A stretch of 64,000 nucleotides of DNA from NCBI GenBank assembly GCA_910587185.1, contig CAJULY010000010.1:1-64000 (forward strand), given 5' to 3'. This DNA is from an uncultured Muribaculaceae bacterium. GTDB lineage: Bacteria > Bacteroidota > Bacteroidia > Bacteroidales > Muribaculaceae. Each line of letters begins with the position of its first letter. Position 1 is the first letter of the stretch. Of this stretch, positions 18,497-28,756 are shown piece by piece. The translations under genes and the position numbers were made by a program. A model generated the notes under the pieces. That model was not told where the DNA came from. It saw nothing but the letters and a program-made list of their open reading frames with translations, and ran no database searches.

Positions 18497-21400
18497 ATGC
18501 CAAAACAGTTCGCAAATGTAATGTTGGCATGCGCCCTCGTTATTGGGGGGGGTATTTGACTGATGCTCAAGTATTTGCATCGTCAGTACAGCAGGCCGGC
18601 ACATGCACCGGTAAGGTATTTGATACCGACGGTGAGCCTGTAATTGGAGCCTCTGTCAGCGTTGTGGGAACCTCGAAGGGGACTGCAACCAACATTGACG
18701 GAGAATTCACGTTGTCCGGGGTAAAGCCTGGTGACAAAATCCGCATTTCAGGCGTTGGCTTCGCTCCTCAGGAAATAGTGTGGGACGGCAAACCAATCAA
18801 CGTCACTCTCTCCAGCAATGCCAAAGCACTCGACGAAGTAGTAGTCGTCGGTTATGGTGTTCAGAAAAAAGTAAATCTTACAGGTGCGGTAGCCAATGTC
18901 AACGGCGATGTACTTCAGAACCGCCCTATCACCAACGTGGGACAAGGTCTCCAGGGTGTGGTGGGTAACCTTATCGTAAACCCGGGTTCGGGCGCTCCCG
19001 GTCAGGGCGCTTCGTTCAATGTCCGCGGTATTACCTCTATCAGTGGATCGGGAACCGCATCAACCGGTCCTCTCGTGTTGGTCGATAACGTCCAGATGGA
19101 CCCCAACCTTGTGAACCCCGATGACATCGAGTCAATCTCGGTCCTCAAGGACGGTGCTTCGGCAGCCATTTACGGTGCACGTGCCGCCTACGGTGTTATC
19201 CTTATCACAACCAAGAAGGGTTCTCAGGCCGAAAAACCGACCGTAAGCTTCTCTGCTACCGGTTACTGGTCAAAAGCAGCTCTTGAGTATCATAAGGTAA
19301 GTTCACTTGATTACATCAACTATTACGATCAGTCAGTGATGAACAACGGCGGTTCTGCCGAATATACCGGTCTGCGTCGTCAGATGATCGAGGATTACTT
19401 CTACGGACGCCGCAACGATCCGACTTACATCGACCCGGCTACTACCGACGGTAAGTACAGCTATTGCGGTAACACCGACTGGTGGGATGCCCTCTACAAA
19501 ACCTCTTTCAACCAGAACTACAATATCAGTGTCAACGGCGGTACAGGCAAGACCACCTATTATGCTTCCGTAGGTCTCTTCGACCAGGGAACAAACCGTG
19601 TCGGCGCCAATGAGGACTACAAGCGCTGGAACGCCCGCCTGAATGTCAACACTCAGATCACTCCGTGGTTGAATGTGGGCGCTACTATCACTAACAGCTA
19701 CGTTTCCCAGTCTCACCCGACCGGTTCAGGCAACTCAGGCGTGACCTCGATGGGCGGTATGTTCAAGAACGACCTTTCGCCTATCATGCCTGTACGTCAC
19801 CCGGACGGCAACTATGCAGGCCAGGGTAACTACACCAACCCTATCGCCATGGCTGACCTCGGCGGTACAACCAAATCGAAATATAATGACCTCTGGCTGA
19901 CCGGCGTTGTCAAACTGACCCCGCTCAAAGGTCTTATGATTCAGGCTGACTACACCTGGAACTACTATTCGACAAACATCCGTGAACATCAGACCTCATT
20001 CATGGAATATGGTCTTCCCGGCGGTTACGCAGCTCTCTATCCCTGGTCGGCAGATACATACGTGGCTTACGACACTCAGCATGACTACTACACTGCTTTC
20101 AACGTATTCGGCCAGTATGACCTCACACTGAACGACGCACATAACTTCAGCCTCATGGTTGGTTACAACCAGGAGAAGAAAGTCTATGGTGGCTTCTGGG
20201 CTCAGCGCAACGGTCTTATCACCAATGACATGTATATGCTCAATCAGGGTACAGGCCAGCTCCGTGCCAACAACAACACTTGCTCGCAGTGGGGTATCAA
20301 CTCTGTATTCTTCCGTTTCAACTACGACTATAAAGGAAAATATCTCGTAGAGGTTACAGGCCGTAATGACGGTACTTCACGTTTCGCAAAAGGCCACCGC
20401 TACGGTTTCTTCCCCTCGGGTTCACTCGGATGGCGCGTTTCTGAAGAAAACTTCTGGGAACCGATCCGCGACTGGTTCAACAACTTCAAGCTCCGTGCTT
20501 CTTACGGACGTCTCGGTAACCAGGCTGTCAGCGGTTACTTCCCCTATCTGCTTTCTTACGGCATCAACTCAAGCTACGGTTATCTGATCAACGGAGAACT
20601 CGTTACAGCTATTTCAGCTCCGGGTCTTGTTTCCGGTGACCTCACCTGGGAAAAAGTCGATCAGTTCGACATAGGTTTCGACGCAGCATTCCTCCGCAAC
20701 CGACTGGTTGCTGAATTCGACTGGTTCAGCCGTGAAACTAAGGGCTCTCTTACTGCCGGTCCCTCACTTCCCGCAGTGCTCGGTACAGGCGTTCCTCAGG
20801 TCAATGGTGCTAACCTCCGCACACGCGGTTGGGAACTTGCAATTACATGGCAGGATCGCGTCCAGTCTATCGGTCTTAACTACCATGCTCGTCTCTCACT
20901 GTCTGACAACCAGGCAACCGTTACCAAATACAACAACCCCGGTGACGGAACAGCTAACGGTCCTCTGATCGAACAGTTGTATGTTGGAAAGAAGATTGGT
21001 GAAATCTGGGGCTTCGAAGACGACGGTCTCTTCCAGTCAATGGATCAGGTGAACAACCATGCAGACCAGAGCCAGCTTACCGGTACTACAAATTGGTACA
21101 CAGGTGATATGGCTTACCGTGATATTGACGGTGACAAAGTCATAACAAGAGGAAGCAGAACTCTCAATGACCATGGTGACCTTGTTCGTCTTGGTAATGA
21201 CACTCCGCGTTATATGTTCGGTATCACAGTTGGTGCTGAATGGAAAGGCATTGACTTTGAGATGTTCTGGCAGGGTGTCGGCAAGCGTGATATCTGGGGT
21301 GGCAGCATCCCTGAATTCTGGCCTTTCTACAACCAGTGGATGTCTCCTATAACCTATACTCTTGACCGTTGGATGCCGACAGATTTCGAAAAGGAAATTG

Positions 21401-21744
21401 GAGTCGGTGAAAATAAAACGCTTAATCCCGCATGGCTTGAATCAGCCAACCCCGGAGCATACTATCCCCGTATCTATATGGGTAATAATGGTAAGAACCA
21501 GTGGACTTCACGCCGTTACATGCAGAGTGGCGCATACGGCCGTCTGAAAAACCTCATGATCGGTTACACCATTCCCAAGTCTATCACTGAAAAAGCCGGT
21601 ATCTCCAAACTCCGTATCTATCTCCAGGGCGAAAACCTGCTGACTATTTCTCCGATGAAGAAATATGCTGATCCCGAGACTATAAACAAAATGACTTACC
21701 CAATCCAGAAGAAATATTCGATCGGTGTAAATCTTACATTCTAA
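18497..21744 (+). CDS. SusC-like TonB-dependent receptor, signal peptide out of frame
   Basis: The main frame (open from 18529) encodes 1071 residues of a SusC/RagA-type outer-membrane transporter. It has a carboxypeptidase-like domain (KVFDTDGEPVIGASVSVVG), a TonB-box/linker region (ALDEVVVVGYGVQKKVNLTG), a plug (SVLKDGASAAIYGARAAYG) and a 22-strand-type barrel ending KKYSIGVNLTF. SusC imports oligosaccharides or peptides presented by its SusD lid. The in-frame ATG at 18529 gives MRPRYWGGYLTD, which has no signal peptide. The natural start is ATG 18497, giving MPKQFANVMLACALVIGGG, but it runs through a G8 tract (18545-18552) into TGA at 18557. With G9 or G6 it would join the receptor in frame, with a plausible cleavage site near QVFA/SSVQQ. 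As sequenced the gene is OFF, or the homopolymer length is wrong. susD follows after 23 bases. Confidence 0.88.
18545..18552. repeat. G8 homopolymer inside the SusC signal peptide
   Basis: Eight G fall in the hydrophobic-core end of the signal peptide. One added G, or the loss of two, restores the frame between MPKQFANVMLACALVI and YLTDAQVFASSVQQ. This position and type are typical of slipped-strand phase-variable contingency loci. Confidence 0.78.
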
Positions 21745-21767
21745 TAACCACTTAAGGAAAATCCAAT

Positions 21768-23549
21768 ATGAAATTTAAATATTTATCTGCAGCAGCCATG
21801 GGGTTGGCAGTGCTGATGTCGTCATGCGATGCCACCGACCTCAAGCCGTGGAACAACATGACTGACGCAAGCTACTGGCACACTGTGACAGACCTCCAGC
21901 TCTATGCCAACGGCCTTCTGGGTAACTTCGGAGGTGCCACCGCTTATGGAGACGATGTGTCTGACCTCATGGTTCAGAATTCTGCCGACGCTTATCTCTT
22001 TGGCAACGTGTCAATCAATACAGTGGGCAGCGACTGGGACTGGGGCCTTATCCGCCAGTGTAATTTCTTCATGAACCGCTACGAGCAGGTTGAGGGTGAC
22101 GAAGCTGCAATCAACCAGTATGTTGCAGAAGTGCGTTTCGTGCGCGCTAACCGCTATTTTACTCTTATCAGGCTTTATGGCGATGTGCCCTGGTTTGATG
22201 TAGATCTTCAGACAACAGACACCGAGGAACTTTACAAGGGCCGCGATCCGCGTAACTTCGTGCTCGGCAAGATTATCGAAGACCTTGAATTCGCATCTCA
22301 GTGGTGCGTGGAATCCAAGACTTCAGGCCGTCCCACCAAGGACGCAGCTCTTCAGCAGCTCGCCCGTGTCTGTCTCTATTACGGCACATACATGAAGTAT
22401 CACAACGAGCAGGAGTCAAACGGCATTTCAAGCCAGTATCTTCTTGAAAAAGCACGCGACGCTTCCAAGAAGATCATGGATTCCGGCAAGTATTCTATCG
22501 TGAAGGCTGCAAACCCTTCCGAGACCAAGAACTTCGCAGAATGGCCTCTTCCTTACAGCAACCTCTTCGTGCAGGATGATCTTTCAGGTTGTGCTGAAGC
22601 TGTAATGGCACGCTATTACGAATATCCCACTCTTACTCATGAAGTAGGTCGTCAGGCCGGTAGCTCTGGCTTTGGATTGTCAAAAGCTTTTGCTGATTGC
22701 TATCTGATGGCTAACGGAAAGCCTATCGCAAATGCCGGATCAGGCTATCACGGTGACAACACTCTCGAGGAAGAGATTCAGGACCGTGACCCCCGTATGT
22801 GGCAGACCATCGCAACCAGCCGCCGTCCTAACTGGACAAGCGCAGGTTCTGCTGCAGATCAGCAGATGACGCCGTGGGATTGGGCTGGAACAATCGGTCA
22901 GACTTCTGGTGTTACAGGTTATGCAGTTGAGAAATTCCACTCTTCCAACATGGCTCAGTGGCAGGCTCAGTCTTCTGATTTTGACTGGTTCATCTACCGT
23001 TATGCAGAAGTGCTCCTGATCAACGCCGAGGCCAACTATGAACTCGGAACCTGCACTCAGGCTGTCCTTGATGCTACCATCAACAAACTCCGTGACCGCG
23101 TGGATATGACTCACCTGACCACTTCACCTGAAGTTGATGCTGCTGCATGGGATTACGGTTACTCTGTAGCTCCGCTTCTCTATGAAATCCGCCGCGAACG
23201 CGCTGTTGAGCTTATCAACGAAGGCTTCCGTATGGATGACCTCAAGCGCTGGAACGCAATGAAGCTTCTCGAGAACCCGATGACAATGGTCGGTGTCCGC
23301 ATTACAGATGACTCAAAGGCATTCTATGAGGATCCTAACAATGGCGGTGCAACAATCGGTACCGGCGGTCGTGAGACTATAACTCTTAACGGCAAAACAT
23401 ATCTCCGTTGCTTCTCCAACACCGATATGTATTCTGATGGCCGCAAGTGGACAGCAAACGACAAACGTTGGCTCTATCCTATACCTGAAACTCAGATGGA
23501 TCTTTACAAGCTCCATGGAACGCCTCTTACTCAGAACCCCGGTTGGTAA
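21768..23549 (+). CDS. SusD/RagB-family outer-membrane lipoprotein
   Basis: A 593-residue SusD-type glycan- or nutrient-binding lid for the SusC transporter encoded just upstream. The N-terminus MKFKYLSAAAMGLAVLMSSC is a lipoprotein signal with lipobox MSSC, and the mature protein begins CDATDLKPWN. TPR-like helices follow, with YVAEVRFVRANRYFTLIRLYGDVPW (about residues 110-140), the hallmark of the family. The C-terminal block ELINEGFRMDDLKRW is also typical. The substrate is not evident, because no glycoside hydrolase or polysaccharide lyase is encoded in the window. If the SusC partner is OFF by its G8 tract, SusD could still be transcribed from the same mRNA. Confidence 0.93.
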   Translation: MKFKYLSAAAMGLAVLMSSCDATDLKPWNNMTDASYWHTVTDLQLYANGLLGNFGGATAYGDDVSDLMVQNSADAYLFGNVSINTVGSDWDWGLIRQCNFFMNRYEQVEGDEAAINQYVAEVRFVRANRYFTLIRLYGDVPWFDVDLQTTDTEELYKGRDPRNFVLGKIIEDLEFASQWCVESKTSGRPTKDAALQQLARVCLYYGTYMKYHNEQESNGISSQYLLEKARDASKKIMDSGKYSIVKAANPSETKNFAEWPLPYSNLFVQDDLSGCAEAVMARYYEYPTLTHEVGRQAGSSGFGLSKAFADCYLMANGKPIANAGSGYHGDNTLEEEIQDRDPRMWQTIATSRRPNWTSAGSAADQQMTPWDWAGTIGQTSGVTGYAVEKFHSSNMAQWQAQSSDFDWFIYRYAEVLLINAEANYELGTCTQAVLDATINKLRDRVDMTHLTTSPEVDAAAWDYGYSVAPLLYEIRRERAVELINEGFRMDDLKRWNAMKLLENPMTMVGVRITDDSKAFYEDPNNGGATIGTGGRETITLNGKTYLRCFSNTDMYSDGRKWTANDKRWLYPIPETQMDLYKLHGTPLTQNPGW

Positions 23550-23602
23550 TTGATAAAATAGGGACGATTACTTAAATCATAAAATTGGTTAGGCCCTCTT
23601 TC

Positions 23603-23638
23603 AAGGCTGCGTCATGAAAAATGGCGCAGCCTTTTTCG
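23603..23638 (+). terminator. Intrinsic terminator after susC-susD
   Basis: A strong hairpin AAGGCTGCGTCAT / ATGGCGCAGCCTT with a GAAAA loop, followed by TTTTT. Confidence 0.9.
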
Positions 23639-23724
23639 TTTATTATGTGCCGGAGATGTTATGAAGAATATGTTAAATCTTAAACAATTATTCACATTGT
23701 AGGACCCCGATTAGATTTTTTTTG

Positions 23725-23732
23725 TAATTTTG
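23725..23732 (+). promoter_or_regulatory. -7 box upstream of the second TonB receptor
   Basis: TAATTTTG matches the -7 consensus, 69 bases before the chosen ATG at 23802. A properly spaced -33 TTTG is not evident. Confidence 0.45.
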
Positions 23733-23801
23733 TCGCGAGAACATGTCAAAATGCAAATGTTGAAAAATCATAATCATTATCAAATCACTAACAATCAAAT
23801 T

Positions 23802-26555
23802 ATGAAGAGACTTCTTCTGTTAACCTGCACTATGTGGCTGGCATGCGTTGTCATGGCCGCCAATCTTGTGTGTACCGGTACGGTAGTCGATGAACAGGGA
23901 GAACCTATGATCGGCGCTTCTGTGACGGTTGTCGGCAAGTCCGGCATCGGCACTACCACTGACGTTGACGGACGTTTCAAACTGTCCGTTCCCCAAGGCA
24001 CCAAGCAACTGCAAGTAAGCTACGTCGGCTACAAGCCATGCACCGTTGCGGCTTCGGCAGACATGGGAACCATCAAAATGGAGCCTTCAACCTCGATGCT
24101 CGCCGACGTTGTCGTGACTCAGTCTGTGGGACGTACCCGCGAGACTCCGGTCGCCATGTCAACTATTCCGGCCGAGGAAATCGAATTCAAGCTCGGTAAC
24201 CAGGAACTTCTTGAGATCCTGAAAACCACTCCCGGCGTTTATACCCGCAGTGAAGGCGGTGGCTGGGGCGATGCAAAGACACGTGTTCGCGGCTTCCAGA
24301 GCGAGAACGTGGCCATGCTTATAAACGGTATCCCCGTCAACGACCAGGAATGGGGAGGCGTCTATATGAGCAACTGGGCCGGTCTCTCGGAAGTGGCCTC
24401 AAGCATCCAGACTCAGCGCGGTCTCGGCGCCACTATGCTTTCGACTCCCTCTATCGGAGGTACCATAAACATTACCACCCGCACGATCGATGTCGAGAAG
24501 GGCGGTTCCGTATGGTATGGAATGGGTAATGACGCTCTCAACCAGTTCGGCGTGAAACTTTCGACAGGTGTCATGAAAAACGGCTGGGCGGTTACTGTCC
24601 TCGGATCCCGAAAATGGGCCGACGGTTATATCCAGGGAACCAACTACAATGCCTACAACTGGTTTGTCAATGTGACAAAACGAATCAACGAGAAACATCA
24701 GATCGGCTTCACCGGATTCGGCGCGCCGCAGTGGCACTGGAACCGTAACTACAACAACGGTCTGACAATCGAAGGCTGGCAGGGCGTCCGCAACTACATG
24801 AACGGAGAGTCGCCCTATCGTTTCAATCCCACATTCGGTTACCGTAACGGCGACGAGTTCAACTATCAGAAGAATTTCTATCACAAACCTCAGCTCGCCA
24901 TCAACCATATCTGGCAGATCAATGAGAAATCTTCGCTCTCTACCTCAATCTATGCCTCGATCACTTCCGGTGGCGGCCGCGACGGTATGGGCCGTACAGC
25001 CTATAACCCCGACGGTACTTCGACCAGCTACTCATCGGCATGGTACGGAGCCAACGACGGTGTGCTCAACATGCAGTGGCGTACACCCGAAGGTTTCATC
25101 GACTATGACGCTATCCAGGATATGAACGCCGCGTCAACCACCGGCTCCAACATGATTCTGGTGAACAAATACAACAGCCATGAGACCTACGGCCTTATTT
25201 CGTCATACAAGCGCGACTTCAACATGCGCAACGGGGACAAGATCAAACTTATCGCCGGTCTTGACCTCCGTTACTATGTGGGGCACCACAAGACCGAGAT
25301 ATGCGACCTTTTCGGCGGAGAATATTATATCGACAACTATAACCGCAATAAGATTCTCCCGACAAACAATGCGGTCTATAACCGCAACAATACCGACTGG
25401 GTTTATGAGAAACTTCATGTCGGCGATGTCGTTAACCGCAACTACGACGGTTTCACCTGTCAGGAAGGCGTCTATGCACAGGGCGAATACACACTGCTTG
25501 ACAGCCGCCTGAACATAGTCCTTGCCGGCGCGCTTAACAACAACACCTACTGGCGCAAGGACTTCTACTATTATGATGCTGAACACGCCAAGTCTGCTAC
25601 AAAGAATTACATCGGCGGAACCATCAAGGGTGGCGCCAACTACAATCTTGACCGCCACAATAACGTGTTTTTCAATGCCGGCTTCATCAGCCGCGCTCCT
25701 TTCTTCAGCAACGGCGTGTTCCTCTCGGCCCAGACTTCGAATATCGTCAACCCCGATCCTATGAATGAGAAAACCTATTCATTTGAGATCGGTTACGGCT
25801 ACCATTCTCCCATTCTGGCCGTCGATGTCAACGCATATTACACTAAGTGGCTCGACAAGACAATGTCAAAGGGCGACCAGATCGACCCGAATATCGCTCA
25901 GGACGGTTCGACTTCCTATTATTTCTCCATGAGCGGTGTTGACGCACGTCACATGGGTATAGAGATCGCGGCCAAGCTGAAACCTGTGAAATGGTTTGAG
26001 TTCGACGCCATGTTCTCTCTCGGCGACTGGATCTGGGATTCGAACGCTACCGGTTATTTCTACAATCAGGACGGTTATCCTCTTGCGAATCTCAACGGTA
26101 CGCTCGCTTCAGGCATCCTCGCTCCCGATCATCTTTCGGCAACTCTTAACCAGAAAGGTGTGAAGGTCAACGGATCGGCCCAGACCACAACTTCGTTCGG
26201 CGTGACCTTCAAACCCTTCAAGGGATTCCGCATAGGAGCCGACTGGAGCGCAGCCTTCCGCAACTACTCAGATATCAACCTGACTCAGAACAGCCTGCAG
26301 AACGGAAAAGAAATCGAAGCCGGAACACCGTGGAGAATTCCATGGGGCAACCAGCTCGACCTCAACGCAAGCTATCGCTTCAAGCTCGGAAACCTCGACG
26401 CTATACTCTATGGAAATGTCAACAACCTGTGCAACTACAACTACGTTACTCAGGCGCAGACAGGCGTCGGTCAGGTAGGTACATGGAAGGACGCCAACCG
26501 CGTGTTCTATTCTTTCGGTCGCACCTACAGCCTGAAGCTTAAAGTCAATTTCTAA
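23802..26555 (+). CDS. TonB-dependent receptor with carboxypeptidase-like domain, not paired with SusD
   Basis: About 917 residues. I chose the ATG at 23802 because it begins a good signal peptide (MKRLLLLTCTMWLACVVMA), while the longer frame adds a polar N-terminus. Order: carboxypeptidase-regulatory-like domain (about 25-105; GTVVDEQGEPMIGASVTVVG), plug (about 115-230; LLEILKTTPGVYTRSEGGG and TKTRVRGF-like region), beta-barrel to the terminal FGRTYSLKLKVNF. It lacks the SusC-type linker motif and has no SusD next to it. A large lipoprotein gene follows after 22 bases and is probably its partner. The substrate is unknown. There is no homopolymer tract in its 5' end, unlike the two other receptors here. 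Confidence 0.92.
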   Translation: MKRLLLLTCTMWLACVVMAANLVCTGTVVDEQGEPMIGASVTVVGKSGIGTTTDVDGRFKLSVPQGTKQLQVSYVGYKPCTVAASADMGTIKMEPSTSMLADVVVTQSVGRTRETPVAMSTIPAEEIEFKLGNQELLEILKTTPGVYTRSEGGGWGDAKTRVRGFQSENVAMLINGIPVNDQEWGGVYMSNWAGLSEVASSIQTQRGLGATMLSTPSIGGTINITTRTIDVEKGGSVWYGMGNDALNQFGVKLSTGVMKNGWAVTVLGSRKWADGYIQGTNYNAYNWFVNVTKRINEKHQIGFTGFGAPQWHWNRNYNNGLTIEGWQGVRNYMNGESPYRFNPTFGYRNGDEFNYQKNFYHKPQLAINHIWQINEKSSLSTSIYASITSGGGRDGMGRTAYNPDGTSTSYSSAWYGANDGVLNMQWRTPEGFIDYDAIQDMNAASTTGSNMILVNKYNSHETYGLISSYKRDFNMRNGDKIKLIAGLDLRYYVGHHKTEICDLFGGEYYIDNYNRNKILPTNNAVYNRNNTDWVYEKLHVGDVVNRNYDGFTCQEGVYAQGEYTLLDSRLNIVLAGALNNNTYWRKDFYYYDAEHAKSATKNYIGGTIKGGANYNLDRHNNVFFNAGFISRAPFFSNGVFLSAQTSNIVNPDPMNEKTYSFEIGYGYHSPILAVDVNAYYTKWLDKTMSKGDQIDPNIAQDGSTSYYFSMSGVDARHMGIEIAAKLKPVKWFEFDAMFSLGDWIWDSNATGYFYNQDGYPLANLNGTLASGILAPDHLSATLNQKGVKVNGSAQTTTSFGVTFKPFKGFRIGADWSAAFRNYSDINLTQNSLQNGKEIEAGTPWRIPWGNQLDLNASYRFKLGNLDAILYGNVNNLCNYNYVTQAQTGVGQVGTWKDANRVFYSFGRTYSLKLKVNF

Positions 26556-26577
26556 TAAAAAGCTTATCAACAGAATT

Positions 26578-28614
26578 ATGAAAAATTATATCAATAAAGT
26601 TCTGCTCCTTGGAGGTTGCGTGCTTGCACTCTCTTCTTGCGACGACAACTCGTGGAATGACAAGCTTGACGGCTTCGAGGAACCGCGTCCCACCGACGTG
26701 CAGACAATCGAATATACCCTGACGGCCAACGATTACAAGACTCTGGCTTCCAACTCAGTCAACAAGGCTCTCGCCGGTGATGACAATGCCAAGGCGCTTT
26801 CGGCTGTCGGTACTCAGGGCTATTTCACCGATGTGATCACTCCGCAGGCTTATATACCGGCATTGCTCAAGGACCCGAAATTCCCTTATTTCACTCTGTC
26901 AGACGGTTCAGCCATCAAGGTTACCTATAAAATCGCCACTGGTCTTCCTCAGGAAGTGACTGATCTTGCCGCAGCCGCGAAATACACCGTAAGCGAAGCC
27001 GATTATCAGTCCGTGTGGGGCAGTGAAACGGATTTCGCAAACGCATTCGCTCCTTCCCACACCGCATCGCGCTCTCTCCCCGGGATCCTCAAGACCGCTC
27101 TTCCCGACGCTCAGGCAGGCGACTATGTGATTGTCAATTACAACACCGCCGCTCAGGATCCCAATTTCGGCTCGTCAGAGACTCCGGAATTCAAACTTTC
27201 AAGTGTACTCGGGTCCTTGACAAACATGACCAAAGGCGATGAAATAACGGTGAACGGTTACGTAGCCGCAATTTCAACGCAAGGACCTGTTGTAACTGAT
27301 GCCACGGGATCGGTATTTGTATATGCTCCTACGAATAACAGCACTTTAAAACTTGGCGATCAGATTTCACTCGCCTCTACCTTGGATTCATATAATTATG
27401 GATGGCAGATCGCGAGAGGTTCGACTCCGGAAGTTATGGGCACTCAGGCCGTCAAGAATCCGACTGCAAAAAATTGGACAGCCGCTGAAATGGACCAGTT
27501 TGTGAAAGATGCAATGGCCAGCGGTGCCAAGCCGATCGCTCCGATTTATTCCAAATTTACCGGCAGTGTTATAGTGGATGGCAATTATGTCAACATCAAA
27601 GTTGACGGTGCTACTGTCCAGCTGAGTCCTTACGGTGCAAGCAATGACTTGAAGGCCCTCTTCAAAAATGGCGAGACAGTAACTCTTGAAGGATATGTCG
27701 TTGCTGTTGCAAGCCGAGGTAAATTCCTGAATGTGATCGTTACAAAGGTAGGCGATAAGGCTATTTCAACTCTCAGCACCCAGGCTGTCGGTTCGCGTGC
27801 AGGCGTTTCTGTCGCTTCGACAAACGAGAACGCTGTCTATAAGTTCGACGGTTCGAAATGGGCCGTTGCTCCCAGCACGGTTGTTCTCTCTCATGCCGAT
27901 TATCAGGCAATGGGCCAGAGCCACGACAATCTTTCGGGCACAGTTCCTGCCGACTACCTTCCCATCTTCCTCAAGGGCAAGTATCCGTATGCTGCCGCTG
28001 ACGACGCGATGTTTGTGGTTTATTACTACTACAACGGATCGGAAACCGTCACCAAGTGCGATCAGTACAGCTACGACGGCAACGCATGGACTCTGAACAA
28101 CGGCATCGTTACCGAAACGGCTCAGTTCGTGAGAAGCAAAGGCGTGTGGAATTACGATCCTTCCGTTGTGATCACTCTTGCTCCGGGCCGCGGACAGGCT
28201 CTGTCAACTCTTTATTTCCAGACTTGCGTCGATTGGGTCAAGGATAACGTTGCTGACGGTCCCGCCTACGTTTCAAGCTACGGAAACAACGAGTATTACT
28301 GCGGAACATCGGCATATCAGGGTAATGTCGATCTCCGTCCTTCGGCCGCCAAAACCCAGTATGCGGGCTACAGTTTGATGACCGACGATGAGGTTGTCGC
28401 TCTTGAAAAGAAACGTTTCGAGACCGAGGTGATGCCGGCTGCGCTCGCCAAGCTTCATCCTGACCTGAAGCCTGTTGACGGCGTTGACGTCACTGTCACC
28501 ATTCATTTCGGAGCCTATTACGGAACCACTATCCGTGAACCGAACACCACCATAGTCTTCAAAGTAACCGCTCCCGGCACCTTCGAATTCGTAAGCTGTA
28601 CCTGGAACGAATAA
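26578..28614 (+). CDS. Large surface-type lipoprotein with repeated module and OB-fold-like segments
   Basis: 678 residues, not assigned to a named family. The lipoprotein signal ends at LSSC and the mature start CDDNSW is acidic, which in Bacteroidetes is compatible with surface export. I see a module repeated about three times: near residues 44-118 (TLTANDYKTL ... FPYF), 134-190 (TVSEADYQSV ... GDYVIVNY) and 436-490 (VLSHADYQAM ... YPYAAADDAMFVVYY). Two OB-fold-like segments lie between repeats 2 and 3 (GDEITVNGYVAAISTQGPVV and GETVTLEGYVVAVASRGKFL). It sits 22 bases behind a TonB receptor gene and ahead of a terminator, so I infer a substrate-capturing or processing partner. No catalytic motif is seen. 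Confidence 0.75.
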   Translation: MKNYINKVLLLGGCVLALSSCDDNSWNDKLDGFEEPRPTDVQTIEYTLTANDYKTLASNSVNKALAGDDNAKALSAVGTQGYFTDVITPQAYIPALLKDPKFPYFTLSDGSAIKVTYKIATGLPQEVTDLAAAAKYTVSEADYQSVWGSETDFANAFAPSHTASRSLPGILKTALPDAQAGDYVIVNYNTAAQDPNFGSSETPEFKLSSVLGSLTNMTKGDEITVNGYVAAISTQGPVVTDATGSVFVYAPTNNSTLKLGDQISLASTLDSYNYGWQIARGSTPEVMGTQAVKNPTAKNWTAAEMDQFVKDAMASGAKPIAPIYSKFTGSVIVDGNYVNIKVDGATVQLSPYGASNDLKALFKNGETVTLEGYVVAVASRGKFLNVIVTKVGDKAISTLSTQAVGSRAGVSVASTNENAVYKFDGSKWAVAPSTVVLSHADYQAMGQSHDNLSGTVPADYLPIFLKGKYPYAAADDAMFVVYYYYNGSETVTKCDQYSYDGNAWTLNNGIVTETAQFVRSKGVWNYDPSVVITLAPGRGQALSTLYFQTCVDWVKDNVADGPAYVSSYGNNEYYCGTSAYQGNVDLRPSAAKTQYAGYSLMTDDEVVALEKKRFETEVMPAALAKLHPDLKPVDGVDVTVTIHFGAYYGTTIREPNTTIVFKVTAPGTFEFVSCTWNE

Positions 28615-28647
28615 AATATTTGCATACACTACATTTTTTCATGAGAG

Positions 28648-28686
28648 GAGCCGCTTCACGGGGACGTGGGGCGGCTCTGTCGTTTT
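28648..28686 (+). terminator. Intrinsic terminator after the receptor-lipoprotein unit
   Basis: The stem GAGCCGC/GCGGCTC with a 16-base loop, followed by TGTCGTTTT. Confidence 0.7.
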
Positions 28687-28697
28687 AATATGTTATA

Positions 28698-28730
28698 GTT
28701 GTGATTTTTGGATTCATTTTTGTAACTTTG
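28698..28730 (+). promoter_or_regulatory. Promoter of pheT
   Basis: GTTG (28698-28701, one mismatch to TTTG), then 21 bp, then TAACTTTG (28723-28730). The ATG is 26 bases further downstream. Confidence 0.6.
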
Positions 28731-28756
28731 CATCCTGAAAACAACAATATAGGATT

